A stretch of DNA of 64,000 nt from the NCBI RefSeq assembly GCF_958295425.1, contig NC_081142.1, forward strand, positions 12,200,324 through 12,264,323, written 5' to 3'. The notes under the pieces are model-generated. The model made no database searches. It had not been told where the DNA came from and was given only the letters and a program-made list of their open reading frames with translations. This stretch comes from Solea solea (lineage: Eukaryota > Chordata > Actinopteri > Pleuronectiformes > Soleidae). The number at the start of each line of letters is the position of its first letter. Within the stretch, counting starts at the first letter, position 1. The position numbers and the translations under genes were made by a program. This document shows positions 39,061 to 51,089 of the stretch, piece after piece.

Positions 39061-41275
39061 TGCCCATAAGGAAAGGGCCTTTTCTGTTTGTGGTGGACAC
39101 AGTGTCTATCTATATATCCACTCCCCACAGATGTTGACACTGTTTGTTGCGGGTTAAGATGCCCTCTAAAGACCATTGTTCCCCTTCTATCTTCTATGTT
39201 ATTGAGTTTTTCTGTCTTTCTGCGCGAGAGCCGGAGGTAGAGTGGGGAGAAGTGGTGAAAGACCTCCGGATGGCAGTCTGCGCTCCAGGGGGCCTTTCTG
39301 CCTAGGGAGACCCCAGCAAAGGCCGTCATTGTGGGTAGCAGCAGGCAGCCACTGAGGGCTGTATGCTGGAGGTATTGTGTTGCTGGATAGACCCGAGTCC
39401 CTCTCCACAACGAGGTCAGAGGTTAGCCCCCATGTGGGCTGCTCCATACCTGCCCTGTCTCCCCCTTCCACTCTCACAATGGAATCCAGCTAACTCACCA
39501 TTAAGGAGACTCTTCAGATTGAGAGGTAGCAGAGCAGAGAGTCTAATTCAGTGGACTCGCCACGTTTCTGATGAATAGATAATTCAATTAATGGGCCCAC
39601 GAGAAGAACTAACGAGAAAAAACTAAGCCAGTCGTTTCTCTTGCAGTGTACACGGCCACATCTCTGCACCTCAGCAGGATAGAAATCTTATCGCAGACTC
39701 AAAACAAACTTTTGATGACATCTCGGCTATCATAATTGTGGGCGTGAGTCATTAGATGTTGTACGTGTGTGTGTGCAGGCAACTGTGTGGCTATGCATGT
39801 GTGGATATGCTTTCAGAGACAAAAGAATGGTGAAAGATGATGTTAAACATTTGGATCTCTGCTGAGCCATATCCTGCCCCTATTGCCTTATCTCAACACC
39901 TCTGTGCATCCAGGGAATGCTTGCTCTCATGCCTCCATGCATCGTCAGCGCTCCACACAAAAACATGGAGCTTTGTTTATTACACAGCCCTGCTGACCAA
40001 CTGTGAGATATTAACGTGCAGTTAATGAACGTCATATCCTCATTTTGTTGTCAACATGTTGTGTCACTGTGATGACTGTGCTGATAATTGACATAATAAA
40101 AAATGTGTAGGTTAATGTAGGTTATTTAATAGCCTTTGTTACACATTAACCCTATCCAACCTCACTAGCTGTCAGCACACGTGAAGTCTGCGTCAGGTTA
40201 CTATGTAAGTTTTTCTGAAGTTTTCTTTTTAAATAAACAAGTATTCAAAATAAAACTGAGCAGATGATTTCTGTTTTCTTCTGGGTTGCTGGTCTACAAT
40301 GGCAATATAAAATCGGTCCCCAGTTCAACACTTCAGAATACACTCATTTGTAGCAATTATTCATTTGCCTCTTATTTGTGTAGGTTGTTATTGTTGTTAT
40401 TATTAGGTTGTTACATTGTAAGTCACATCCGTTAATGAGTAAAAAAATGTTGACCTGAATTAAAAAATAAATGCAAAATTCACACACTGGAAACTTTGGC
40501 ACGGAATGATGACGACAGGTGAACGATGAGGAGTGAGTGAAAAAGTTAAAGCATTTGTGACCTTGACCCATGTTAACTGATACATTGTGTTTACATGTTT
40601 AGTAAACACAATGTTTTAACGTATTAATTAAATTTAGTTTGCCTTTAATTAAAGACAATTTGTGTCCCCTTGTCCTTTTTGCACAAAACAAGAAAGAACC
40701 CCAACCTTGTTAAAAAAGTAAGTACTAAGTAACTTTTAGTCTGAGTACATTTTAAACAGCTACTTTTTTTACTTGAACACCTGCATTTGCCTCGTGCATC
40801 AAATTTGCTTTTTTTGTCAGCAGATTATTGTTTCTTTTATTTAACCAGGTGACGCTGCAGAACAATGAAAGTGCTCTTTTCGAGGACAGAGAGTCATTTA
40901 GCTTTACACTATAGCACCAGTGTGCTGTGTTTATGACAGAGAGGATTGGTGACGGTAGTCATCACTGATTGGTGCTGTCAGTGATGATGTATGACTGTGA
41001 AGGCACATCTCTGACCTCAGATTAGTACATTAAGCGTCTCCCAGGGCGAGGCCAGCGAATCTCTTAAACCCTGACCTCCTGTTCCCTCTCACCACCACAG
41101 GGGGTCTGCAGTCACCGCTCTCCCATCCAAACTCTCCGAGAAGCCACATTGTGTTCCCCCCTCCAACTATTGTGAGCAGCTCTCAATAATGTGCATTCTA
41201 CATCCCACAGTTCTCATGCTTACGTTCAGGGAACGCCCAGGGCCGCAGAGCTGGTGATGTAGTGTCCAGTTTAAG
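39060..41275. other. No gene seen; possible LINE tail
   Basis: TTTCTTTTATTTAACCAGGT at about 40832 resembles a reversed LINE 3' end. The rest is unremarkable. Confidence 0.45.
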
Positions 41276-41277
41276 TG

Positions 41278-41546
41278 TCCTCCCCAAGGGGAGCTTGACC
41301 AAGAGCTGCAGGTAGTTTTCATGGCGTCCTGTCAGGCCAGCTCCCTCCCCAGTGTCCTGCTGCTAGAAATTTGTTGTCCCCCTCTGGGTGTCTTTTTGGG
41401 AGTGTCAACCATGGGGCCCCTGATGAGAGATTTGTTGATATGATAACTCGATTAGGCTCCAGGATGGATGGCATTTTGGCAGCGAGCCAGTCAGCAGCAC
41501 CCAGGGAGGCACTGACTCGTCTCCTTAACCTCTCCTCAGGAGGCAG
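41278..41546 (+). mobile_element. Transposon ORF relic, copy 2
   Basis: It matches 15864-16126 from CCCCAAGGGGAGCTTGACC to CTCCTTAACCTCTCC. It has a 6-nt in-frame insertion relative to copy 1, so the frame stays open through the shared part. Confidence 0.6.
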
Positions 41547-41549
41547 TAA

Positions 41550-43015
41550 TTAGTGGTAGTAATTGGTGAATTAGCAATGTTGTTACATGTGTTGACTGTT
41601 CCATCTTGTTCTTCCGTGGCTTGTGGACAGACTTGAGGCCAAAGCAGCACAAGCAGAACGGCTGCAATCGGGGCCTTCTTCAGTCCAAAGCTCTGCGTCA
41701 GTTCTTTCATTTATTTGTATTTATTTGTATTTCAATGGCGTCATTTTCTTCTTTGCCTGTACATTTTATATTTGAAGGGACGTTTGGCCAGGGTCAACAC
41801 TTTCATACTTTAAGTGGCTCCGACCTGCAGATCAGAGGAAATCATTCAATTAATGCAGCCAAGGCCTGAACTTTTTGTCTGCTACATTTGCATTTTAATA
41901 CTCTCTTTCACACACAGCTGAAGGTCCGCCAACACTTAAACCTTGTAAAATGTGAAGATCATGAAATTGAATATACATTTAGTTTCAGACAATGCTAGGA
42001 CTTGCGCCGTAGGATGTTGCCGTTGTTTGCCCATGGAATTAATTCATAACTACACAACTCTTTACAAAATTCACGGTCTTTTCACTTTTGAAGCAAGCTC
42101 AAGTTTTGTTCCCTAAAATCACAGTGAAAGCTCTGAAAGCTCAGAGGTGATTATGCTGCTGATGGTAAGATTTTTACTTCTCTTTGGCCGTGGGTTTCAT
42201 GTGCTGTGCCTTGAACACCGGACACGCTGGAGTGCAGAGATGTCTATTCATTCTTAAAGCTGCAGTGCGTGACCTTTGGTGATTTTCTTTTTACTGCTGA
42301 TGATGTTATTGTTCTGCGTCTGTTTGGTCTTCGTGAACAGAAATGTTGTAGCATTATTTAAATGCTGGACATTTGTTTATATTTAAAAGTGACATACTTT
42401 ACTTGTGTTCTTTTTCTGATAGAGTTGTTTGGCGTTGGCACCATAAAACTCTTACAGGCCTTTTTCCAGATTCTTTAATTACCTCGCCTCATCCTCCACT
42501 CACGTCTGTGGAGTTTGTCAACTCTGATGACCTCTGACCCGTCGTGCATTGTAGGTTTAGTCTGACGTATTCAAGGTGTTACCATCTGTGCTACACCCCC
42601 CACCCACGCTGCCCCTCATCTCTCTCCATGGACAAGTCTTCTGTGTCCAGGTCCACTGAGCTGGAAAAGGTGCTTACAGTGGACTGTTTGTTTGGCTTTG
42701 TAAATGTTTCAGTCCTGGAAAATGGATGGAGAGAAGAGAAGCAGAACTCCAGCAGGACACTTGTGTTGTGTTTTTTCTTACTTCACATTTTGTTTAACAG
42801 TGGGCTGTGTTTATCTGCACCTACAAGTTAACTTGTGACCCACTGACCTTTGACTGTGTGTGTTTTGTAACTAGTGTCCACATGGGGAGCACAGTTGTAA
42901 TCAGGGAGAGTGTCATTTATGGTGTTGTGGGATAGGGTAAGGGAATTTAAGTCATTGCAATGTCTTTATTCTACAGTAAAGGCACAACATACTCTAATCT
43001 CTAATTATTTCCAAT
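41550..43015. other. No gene seen
   Basis: AT-rich intergenic DNA. Confidence 0.5.
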
Positions 43016-43017
43016 AA

Positions 43018-43132
43018 AAATAATGATTAAAAACAAGTAGAAACGTTTTAAAAGTGGGAGAATGTAAATGAAAGACAAAAGAATAATGACATCTGTGTTG
43101 TCTTAAAACTTCATTGTAATAACTTTCAGCTA
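43018..43132 (+). repeat. First copy of the 113-nt segment
   Basis: It lies in ordinary AT-rich intergenic DNA about 2.7 kb before the copy at 45711. Because its flanks are not repetitive, it is probably the source copy. No terminal inverted repeats or target-site duplication are evident. Confidence 0.85.
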
Positions 43133-43729
43133 ATTTGTTTTCACATAATTGTTAAACTTTCAATTCACATTTAACTGTGTTTTAAAGTAAGGATCACCAT
43201 CTGATGGCAATGTCCTGTAACTACATACTATATGTTTCAGCAGGTTGAAACATGGGCAACACATTATTTTCTTTGGTAAAGCTTGAAGAATCATTTTTTT
43301 AATCTTAATCTTCTGTTTCTGTGTTTGAACTGTAAAATTGGTTGGCAGAATTGTTTTGTGGAGATACAGAGTTTGTTGTTTTTGTCTAAAATACAAGGAA
43401 TGCATGTAAGTTTATGCATTGAATGGTGAGGTTACTCTACTGACATGTCAGGCAGTGCACCTGATATAAGATTATCAAAAGGCCTTTAGTTTTGATCAGT
43501 AGTCAAAATAAAGATAGATGGAACGTTTTCCCAAACAGCCACAGCAGTTACAGCATCAACCTGTGTGACTGGCATTTATTTATTTATGCTTCATTTTTAT
43601 AGGGACAGAAACGAAAGCAGTAGACAGTGCTGCTGGCAGTTGTCCAATGCATGCATCATAGTGTTTGTAGCAGATGCTAATTTACTTTAATTTACTAACA
43701 CTTGTATTTCAAATTTTCAAATTATTTCA

Positions 43730-43974
43730 AATTCAAAAAAAAAAAAAAAAAAGAAAGAAAGAAACTGCTCATTTGCACAATGGACATTTTCTCTCCGTGA
43801 CATACAGTATGACATTGCACTCCATTATGCCACTCCTTCATTATTGCACTATTTCTTCCCACTGTTGCACATTTTACGTTTTATGTTTATAATATTTGTT
43901 GCATTGCTGCTATGTTAAAACAATTTCCCCTTGGGGATGAATAAAGTATTTCTATTCTATTCTATTCTATTCTA
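43730..43974 (+). mobile_element. Truncated LINE 3' end with (TATTC)n tail
   Basis: An A-run with GAAA units at 43736-43765, then AATTTCCCCTTGGGGATGAA and a TATTC repeat at 43950-43974. This is the classic end of a 5'-truncated fish LINE. Confidence 0.65.
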
Positions 43975-44257
43975 GACTTGTCCCTAGAAGGGCTTTTATG
44001 ACAGGGATTGGCAGTGATAGATAATGAATATATATAATATAGGTATAAAATGTTTAAAAGTATAAAACAGGCAATTAAAATATACAAGGACTAGACATAT
44101 GTGCATGTTTGTTGCAGAACAAGCCAGGATTTGGTAGTTCTTTTAAACATATTGGGGAAATATTAGGGAAGACCAATGATGCCTGTGTGGTTTCAATAAT
44201 TCCTCATCATCAGTGTAATCAGCACCTAGACCAAAGAAACCAAGTCCCACAGCTTGC

Positions 44258-44281
44258 AGAGAGAGAGAGAGAGAGAGAGAA
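44258..44281 (+). repeat. (GA)n microsatellite
   Basis: A perfect GA run of about 24 nt lies 150 nt before a longer CT run at 44432-44486 and is complementary to it. Confidence 0.95.
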
Positions 44282-44427
44282 GCAGACAGCTTGGAAAATC
44301 TGAGTCATGTGTCATCCTGTGACAGTGTAAACAAAATGACTTGGCCCTAATACTGAGACCACATCCAATTTACTCACAATTATTTTGAAACTTTATTGTT
44401 GTGTGACATGATGCCTCTCTCTCCCAC

Positions 44428-44431
<4 letters not shown>

Positions 44432-44486
<55 letters not shown>
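44432..44486 (+). repeat. (CT)n microsatellite
   Basis: A near-perfect CT run of about 55 nt; it could pair with the GA run at 44258 or form triplex DNA. Confidence 0.95.
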
Positions 44487-44491
<5 letters not shown>

Positions 44492-44616
44492 ACTTCCCAC
44501 AATGCAGGGAGCTGTTGTGTGATGAAAGAGTGAAACACTGTGCATGATTCTCCTTGAGTGGCAACACCAGTTTTAGATTACACTTGCAAAAAACCCCTCC
44601 TTTTTTAGAAAGACAA

Positions 44617-44632
44617 TGCTGCCATCTAGTGG
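44617..44632 (-). promoter_or_regulatory. CTCF-like motif
   Basis: The minus strand reads CCACTAGATGGCAGCA, which fits the CTCF core CCASYAGRKGGC. Binding is inferred only from the motif. Confidence 0.5.
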
Positions 44633-44750
44633 ATAAAAGCATGCACAAGTCTTTCCTGCAATAAAACTGAAATAAGTGCAACACACATCATTTGATATGA
44701 ATGAGTTACTAGTAACTGTTCACATCACCAATCGAGAGGATTACGTGTGG

Positions 44751-44766
44751 GACGCTAGAGGGCGAC
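44751..44766 (+). promoter_or_regulatory. CTCF-like motif
   Basis: The plus strand reads GACGCTAGAGGGCGAC, a looser fit to the CTCF core. It points away from the motif at 44617, giving a divergent pair 120 nt apart. Confidence 0.35.
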
Positions 44767-44774
44767 AAGTGCTT

Positions 44775-45120
44775 TTTTTTTCAATTCAATTAAACTTTAT
44801 TGATCGCGTAAATGTTATGAGAACTGTGTGCCATTGTAAAACCTCTCCAAAAAGAACGGAGTAACGCAGCGTTTGGTAACGGAAACGGAGTTACTGAATA
44901 AAAAAAATAAAACATCCTTACATACAACATACATTATTAGTCACTGAATAAAGTAGGAATTGGAGTTAGTAGATGTATTGCGGAAGAACCGGAGTATGTA
45001 TATGTATGCATATATAGGTTGTTGTTTTTTGTGTTTTGTAGTATGTAAATACACACTCCATACCAGATGGTGGCGGTAATGCACCAAATCGTTGTTTGAC
45101 ACAACACACGTGCTCGTCTT
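44775..45120 (+). repeat. Transposon-derived repeat upstream of the ncRNA promoter
   Basis: It begins with a LINE-tail-like stretch (CAATTAAACTTTATTGATC), continues with AACGGAAACGGAGTTACT, and holds GATGGTGGCGGTAATGCACC at about 45067. All are phrases I associate with common fish interspersed repeats; the family is not assigned. Confidence 0.5.
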
Positions 45121-45176
45121 CACGCAGGTGTTTTTCAATCAGCTGATGACCGCTGATTGCTTCCTCTTCCTCTTCT

Positions 45177-45183
45177 TATATAA
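45177..45183 (+). promoter_or_regulatory. TATA box of the putative ncRNA locus
   Basis: TATATAA lies just after a pyrimidine-rich stretch (CTTCCTCTTCCTCTTC) and about 225 nt before the first ATG. Initiation about 30 nt downstream would put the first exon at about 45210-45516. Confidence 0.4.
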
Positions 45184-45401
45184 TCTTCCTCCAGCCAGAA
45201 GTTCCGTGATGTTACTTTGAAAAGAAGCTGCACGAGCCGTGGAACGAAGAAAAAAAAAAGACCCGAAAAAAGTGTCTGCTTAAACTACTACTACTACTGA
45301 AACTGTTCCGGGAGGAGGGAACTTGTAGCTGTAATGCACCAGTCACCATAAAACCTCAAAAAAGAAGGAGGGAAATTTAAAAAAAAGAAAACTAACGCGG
45401 C

Positions 45402-46762
<1,361 letters not shown>

Positions 46763-47279
46763 GGCTGTCAAAAAAAGGTGAGTGACACCTTTAGAGATAA
46801 TTTACTACATCATTGAAAATGTTATGGCTAATTTTCATAATATATTTAACTGATGGCAATATCATATTACTTTAATCACACATGTATAATATAAGTTTTT
46901 TGTGTTTTTCAAAGAGTGTGGCTGTATGAGGTACTGACATTTCTATACTTGAACTTAAAAGGCATTCCTTAAATCTTAATCAACTTTATTCTACATCACT
47001 TGTGATTATGTTAATTTCTTTGTTTCACTGTTAGAGTAGAATTTGTGCTGGCAGCAATGTTTTCACTGAAAGTGAGTCTTTATATCTCAGGCTGGGTGAA
47101 CCATGTCTGTACCTCATACAAACACATTCTAGAACACCTTACACCTGTGACGGTATGAACTTGAACATTGTCAAGGCTGGAGACTGGAGACTGGACTCAA
47201 ACATTTTTTATTTATTTATTTTTTTCCCCCCCAGATTGATCTTCATGAAGTTCGTCAAATAGTAAGGTGTCATGATTCA

Positions 47280-48780
47280 ATTCTGGGTGGCCGCTGTGTC
47301 CCCACTCTTTCTTGGCCGCTGTGCCTACATCTCTCTGCATTGTCCAACATGGCCACGTTCTTTCCATTCTCCTGCTTTCCATCTGTCAAATAGCTGAGGG
47401 TTGTATATGGAGCATTTGCCACAGGTTGGTTTTGTATGTTCCTGTCCACTTTATTGGGTGGTCTGATCTGGTCCTTGTTGGTTATATTTTTGTGGAACTG
47501 CTGAGTGAGTGATTTGAAAGAATGAGGTGACTGATGGAGTGTTTGAAATTCTCTCTCTGAAGGAATGGGTTGTGTGTGACTGAGATGCTTGGATTTGAAT
47601 AGTTAAGATGGTCTGATAATATGATTATGTTCAGCAGTTCACATTAAAGTAGATATGGTGTCTTTAAGGGCTTAGCTGCTTGATAAGTTATAATGCACTA
47701 ACATTTCCTTTTTAGGTCCGTCTACAAAGGGTGAGTCCATATTTTTTTATTTCTTCTCAGGGGGCTACCGTCTTGGCCTCCATGTGTGGTAGGGTTTGCA
47801 GAGTAGGGGAATAAACAAAAGAAAACGTCTGTGTTGTGTTTTTTTGGAAAGTGAAGGTACTTAGGTGTCGGCAACTGACTTGCTAGTCCGGCTGCTCACA
47901 GCTAACTACTGAATCAAACATGCAAAGGGAGAACACGGCTCTCTATGGAGGCGTTTTCTTGCCTTGCCACTGTGCCATTAACCACTTTTTCGTTCCAACA
48001 CTTACGCAGGCCGCGGGCCATCGCTCTTCCGGCTGCCATGTCGATCTGTCCTGGCTCTCTTGCCTTTCCTCACTTCTAAAAGGCGCAAAAAAAATATCAA
48101 CTTGAATTGTTTTCTTTAGCACTAAAATATAGTGATGTTGGAGGACCAGATCTTAAATGAGGTTTAAATAGATGTTGGTGTACAGTTAAAACTAGATGGT
48201 AGGAATAAAATTAATGTTGTACCTTGTACACTCTGTCACAAGGCTTAGACTACTTGGCCGCTGTGCCTTTTTTTTCTTTTCTCTTTTCCACCGTGGCCAT
48301 TAATCTACCGTTAGCCCTAGCACGTTAAAATAGATCCTGGTGAGTTACACTGGATCTGGCTTTGGATTGCAGCTGTGCCATTGCCTTTGTATTGCCATAC
48401 GTCCCTTAATGCAAGTAGGCAATGATTGCTAACTGTGCCCGCGCCTTCGTGGTCTACTTGTGTTATTGTACGTCTGGCATTGCGCGTATAGTCATTTTAC
48501 ATAGGCAAACATGGGTGCCTTCCGCGTCCATGCACAGTAAGTGAACTAACCTGTACTTTTCTTCTAGCATCAGTCAAGAGGAGCACCGACATCACTGCAT
48601 GTCCATCCTAATTAGATTGCGTTTTAGTTAAAATTTAAATTTCTAATTTTGAGTGCAGTTTTTCCTTCTTGCTTGGCCGCCGTGCCATTACTATACCTGC
48701 TCTGACCTGAATCTTGATTCTTCATGGCCACTGTGTCATGACTGTACTTGGTCTTGGTGTCTATGCCAGTCTATAATTTC
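47280..48780 (+). repeat. Dispersed degenerate GGCCGCTGTGCC motif
   Basis: Variants of TTGGCCGCTGTGCCATTA recur irregularly at about 47287, 47310, 47960, 48255, 48368, 48672 and 48724. Some differ by one or two bases and several share a GCCATTA end. The spacing is uneven (about 20-700 nt), so it is not a simple tandem repeat. No coding frame joins them. Confidence 0.5.
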
Positions 48781-48794
48781 TGATCTGTTTCTCT

Positions 48795-48947
<153 letters not shown>

Positions 48948-49291
48948 GACTGACTTGGACTGACGTTAATCTGACCTTTGGACCAAGACTAACACTCCAA
49001 TTGATTTACTGCACCAGAAAGGTGAACAAAATTTATGCTGCAAGACTGGCAAGCAAATTAAAAAAAAATAAAAAACAGGTAAAATTTTTACCTTTCAGGT
49101 AAGTATTAAAGGCCTTTGCCACATGATCTTTTTGGGTAAATTGTGTCCACTCAATTTATAAAGTTAATTTGCATCTAAACCTTTACAATGCCTGACACAA
49201 TGGCATTACAATTTTTTTTGTTTTGCGTTACTGAGTGCAAAGGCCTTTATTTACACACCGACGCATGCCAAGACTGCCGTCATGGCATGTG

Positions 49292-49440
49292 TCTCTCTCT
49301 CTCTCTGTCTCTCTCTCTCTCTCTATCTGTCTCTCTCTCTCTCTCTATCTGTCTCTCTGTCTCTGTGTGTTCTGTGTGTCTTTCTGTCGGTTGTGTGTCT
49401 GGTATCCGTCTGTCTGTCCTGTGTGTCAGATTTAGTCTCA
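49292..49440 (+). repeat. TCTC/TCTG-rich low-complexity tract
   Basis: Imperfect CTCTCTCT and CTGTCTGT repeats run here; unit 2 has a similar tract at 52155-52275. The serine/leucine-rich frames in it are artefacts of composition. Confidence 0.9.
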
Positions 49441-49852
49441 ACTTAACTGGAGGATTTTAAAGTTGATTAGTCTTGAGGTGTTATTACTGCCTTATTTTGG
49501 AATGGCTTTAATTTAAAAATTGTATTTTGGACTGTTGACAAACGTGGAAGCTGATGAATCATGTAGTAAATGCATCAGTTTTCTGTAGTTTGTCTAAAGT
49601 TCTTTCAAAGTGCTATAAACATTTTGTAATTGATTATGATGAGCTATACCAGGTCTTTTATTCTCAACTGGTAATTGCTTTGATAAGATAACTTGTTCCT
49701 GATTTGATTATGAAGCTAAACATATGATTTATACGCAAGCGTAGTTTGTAGGTGTTATTCAGTCCATGGATAATGTTATGATATACTTTAAATCTGGCAT
49801 TTGTTGGCACACTTTTGATATCCTTTTAAGTCTTAAACTTTACGCACTGCCA

Positions 49853-50150
49853 TCAGCCTTTGTAGTCGCTAACTGAAATCGAATTCAATATTAATACTGA
49901 CTTGTCTCACTCTGCCAAGTTTATTTCCCTCTAAAGGAGTTGAACCTTTTTGTATTCATAGTCTTTTTGCGCGTCATGTTGGGAGGCCTCCCAGCAGGGG
50001 ATTTTTATCTTCCCCTGCAAAACTATGCGTTACTCGCCTTAGGGATGCAGGGCTATCCTGCATAGTTTTTCATAAATCAGATTGTAGGTTGCAGGATTAG
50101 AGCGCGTTTCTTTTCTTTAGAAGGACACAAACCTGGCAGAGAGACAACTC
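49853..50150 (+). other. Hairpin-rich conserved block, copy 1
   Basis: This block and its copy at 52565-52860 are the best-matched part of the duplicated units. It contains a perfect 12-nt palindrome GGGAGGCCTCCC (49981-49992), an 8-bp hairpin (GCAGGGGA 49994-50001 with TCCCCTGC 50011-50018), and two mutually exclusive stems: AAAACTATGC 50019-50028 with 50060-50069, or ATGCAGG 50045-50051 with CCTGCAT 50057-50063. It could be an intron-encoded small RNA, but I find no clear C/D or H/ACA box set and match no known snRNA. Confidence 0.45.
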
Positions 50151-50740
50151 GGGTTATTTAAGTGAAAGTTCCGCCAAATGTTCTTTCCATACGATGACTT
50201 GAAATAAAACCCTTATTCTGTGGGCTGAATTCAGACAGAAATCAGACAGAATTTAGCTTTATGTTAAAGACTGTTGTGCAAGTACCCTCTTGTAGCAGGA
50301 GTGAGCGGCTGCAGCTTTCTAATTTATTTATCGTTATTTGATTTGTTTCTTGGATTGACTTGGTGTCTGGAGCTTTGTGGTTAACAGTGATCATCTAAAC
50401 ATTGTGGTTGGAATCATCCCAAATGGCTGGCAAAAGATTGCTTGTAACTGTCAGTGTAGAACAGGAAAGGCAGGTATAGGTTAGGGAGGGCATCCATCGG
50501 TGAGCTCTGACTGGATATGAGGACCTGTCACACTTGACCAGGTGAGCTACCTGAAGATTTGTCATTTGTTTCCTTCTTTTTTTTTTTTTTTTTTTTTTTT
50601 TGTTCTTGTGACTTATCAAATTTTTCCTTGTTTTGAAGAGATGAAGGCTGCAGCACATTCCTGGATCAGAGGACTCCATGTTGGACACCACAACCTGGAG
50701 AATTTCCGTCCTGGATGGCTGCGGTGATGACCTCTCCCAA

Positions 50741-50892
50741 GATGAACCGACCCTTGTACGACGAGAACTTTGCCCAAGACGAACCGACCCTTCTACGACG
50801 AGGACTTCACCCAAGATGAACCAACCCGTAGAAAGATGAACCGACCCTTCTACGACAAGGACTTTACCCAAGATGAACCGACCCTTCTACGA
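50741..50892 (+). repeat. 37-nt tandem repeat inside a putative exon
   Basis: The units start at 50741, 50778, 50815 (truncated to 20 nt), 50835 and 50872 (partial). Each opens GAYGAACCGACCCTTSTACG and ends CCCAA. A period of 37 is not a multiple of three, so successive units shift frame and a coding role is unlikely. The unit 2 copy at about 54530-54580 retains only about one and a half units. Spacing is contiguous, so this is not a CRISPR array. Confidence 0.85.
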
Positions 50893-51089
50893 TGACGCCT
50901 CTTTTCCACGGAATGTCTTCAGGTACGTTCTTTCAGATGGGACTCAATAAGTTTAATCCATATTTACTTAATACTAAAGTGTGATGACTCTTATTTATTT
51001 TTTTGTTAGATGTTGGACCTTGCCAAACTGTACACATGCCTCAATGGCTGCTACGTCACTCTGCCCAACAGGACATGGTCAATTTTGGC

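Noticed and set aside
49630..49715. Possible C/D-box small RNA (ATGATGA then CTGA 70 nt later)
   Set aside because: No terminal stem forms, and the duplicate unit lacks the first box.
50741..50892. 37-nt repeats as a CRISPR-like array
   Set aside because: Units are contiguous with no spacers, and the genome is eukaryotic.
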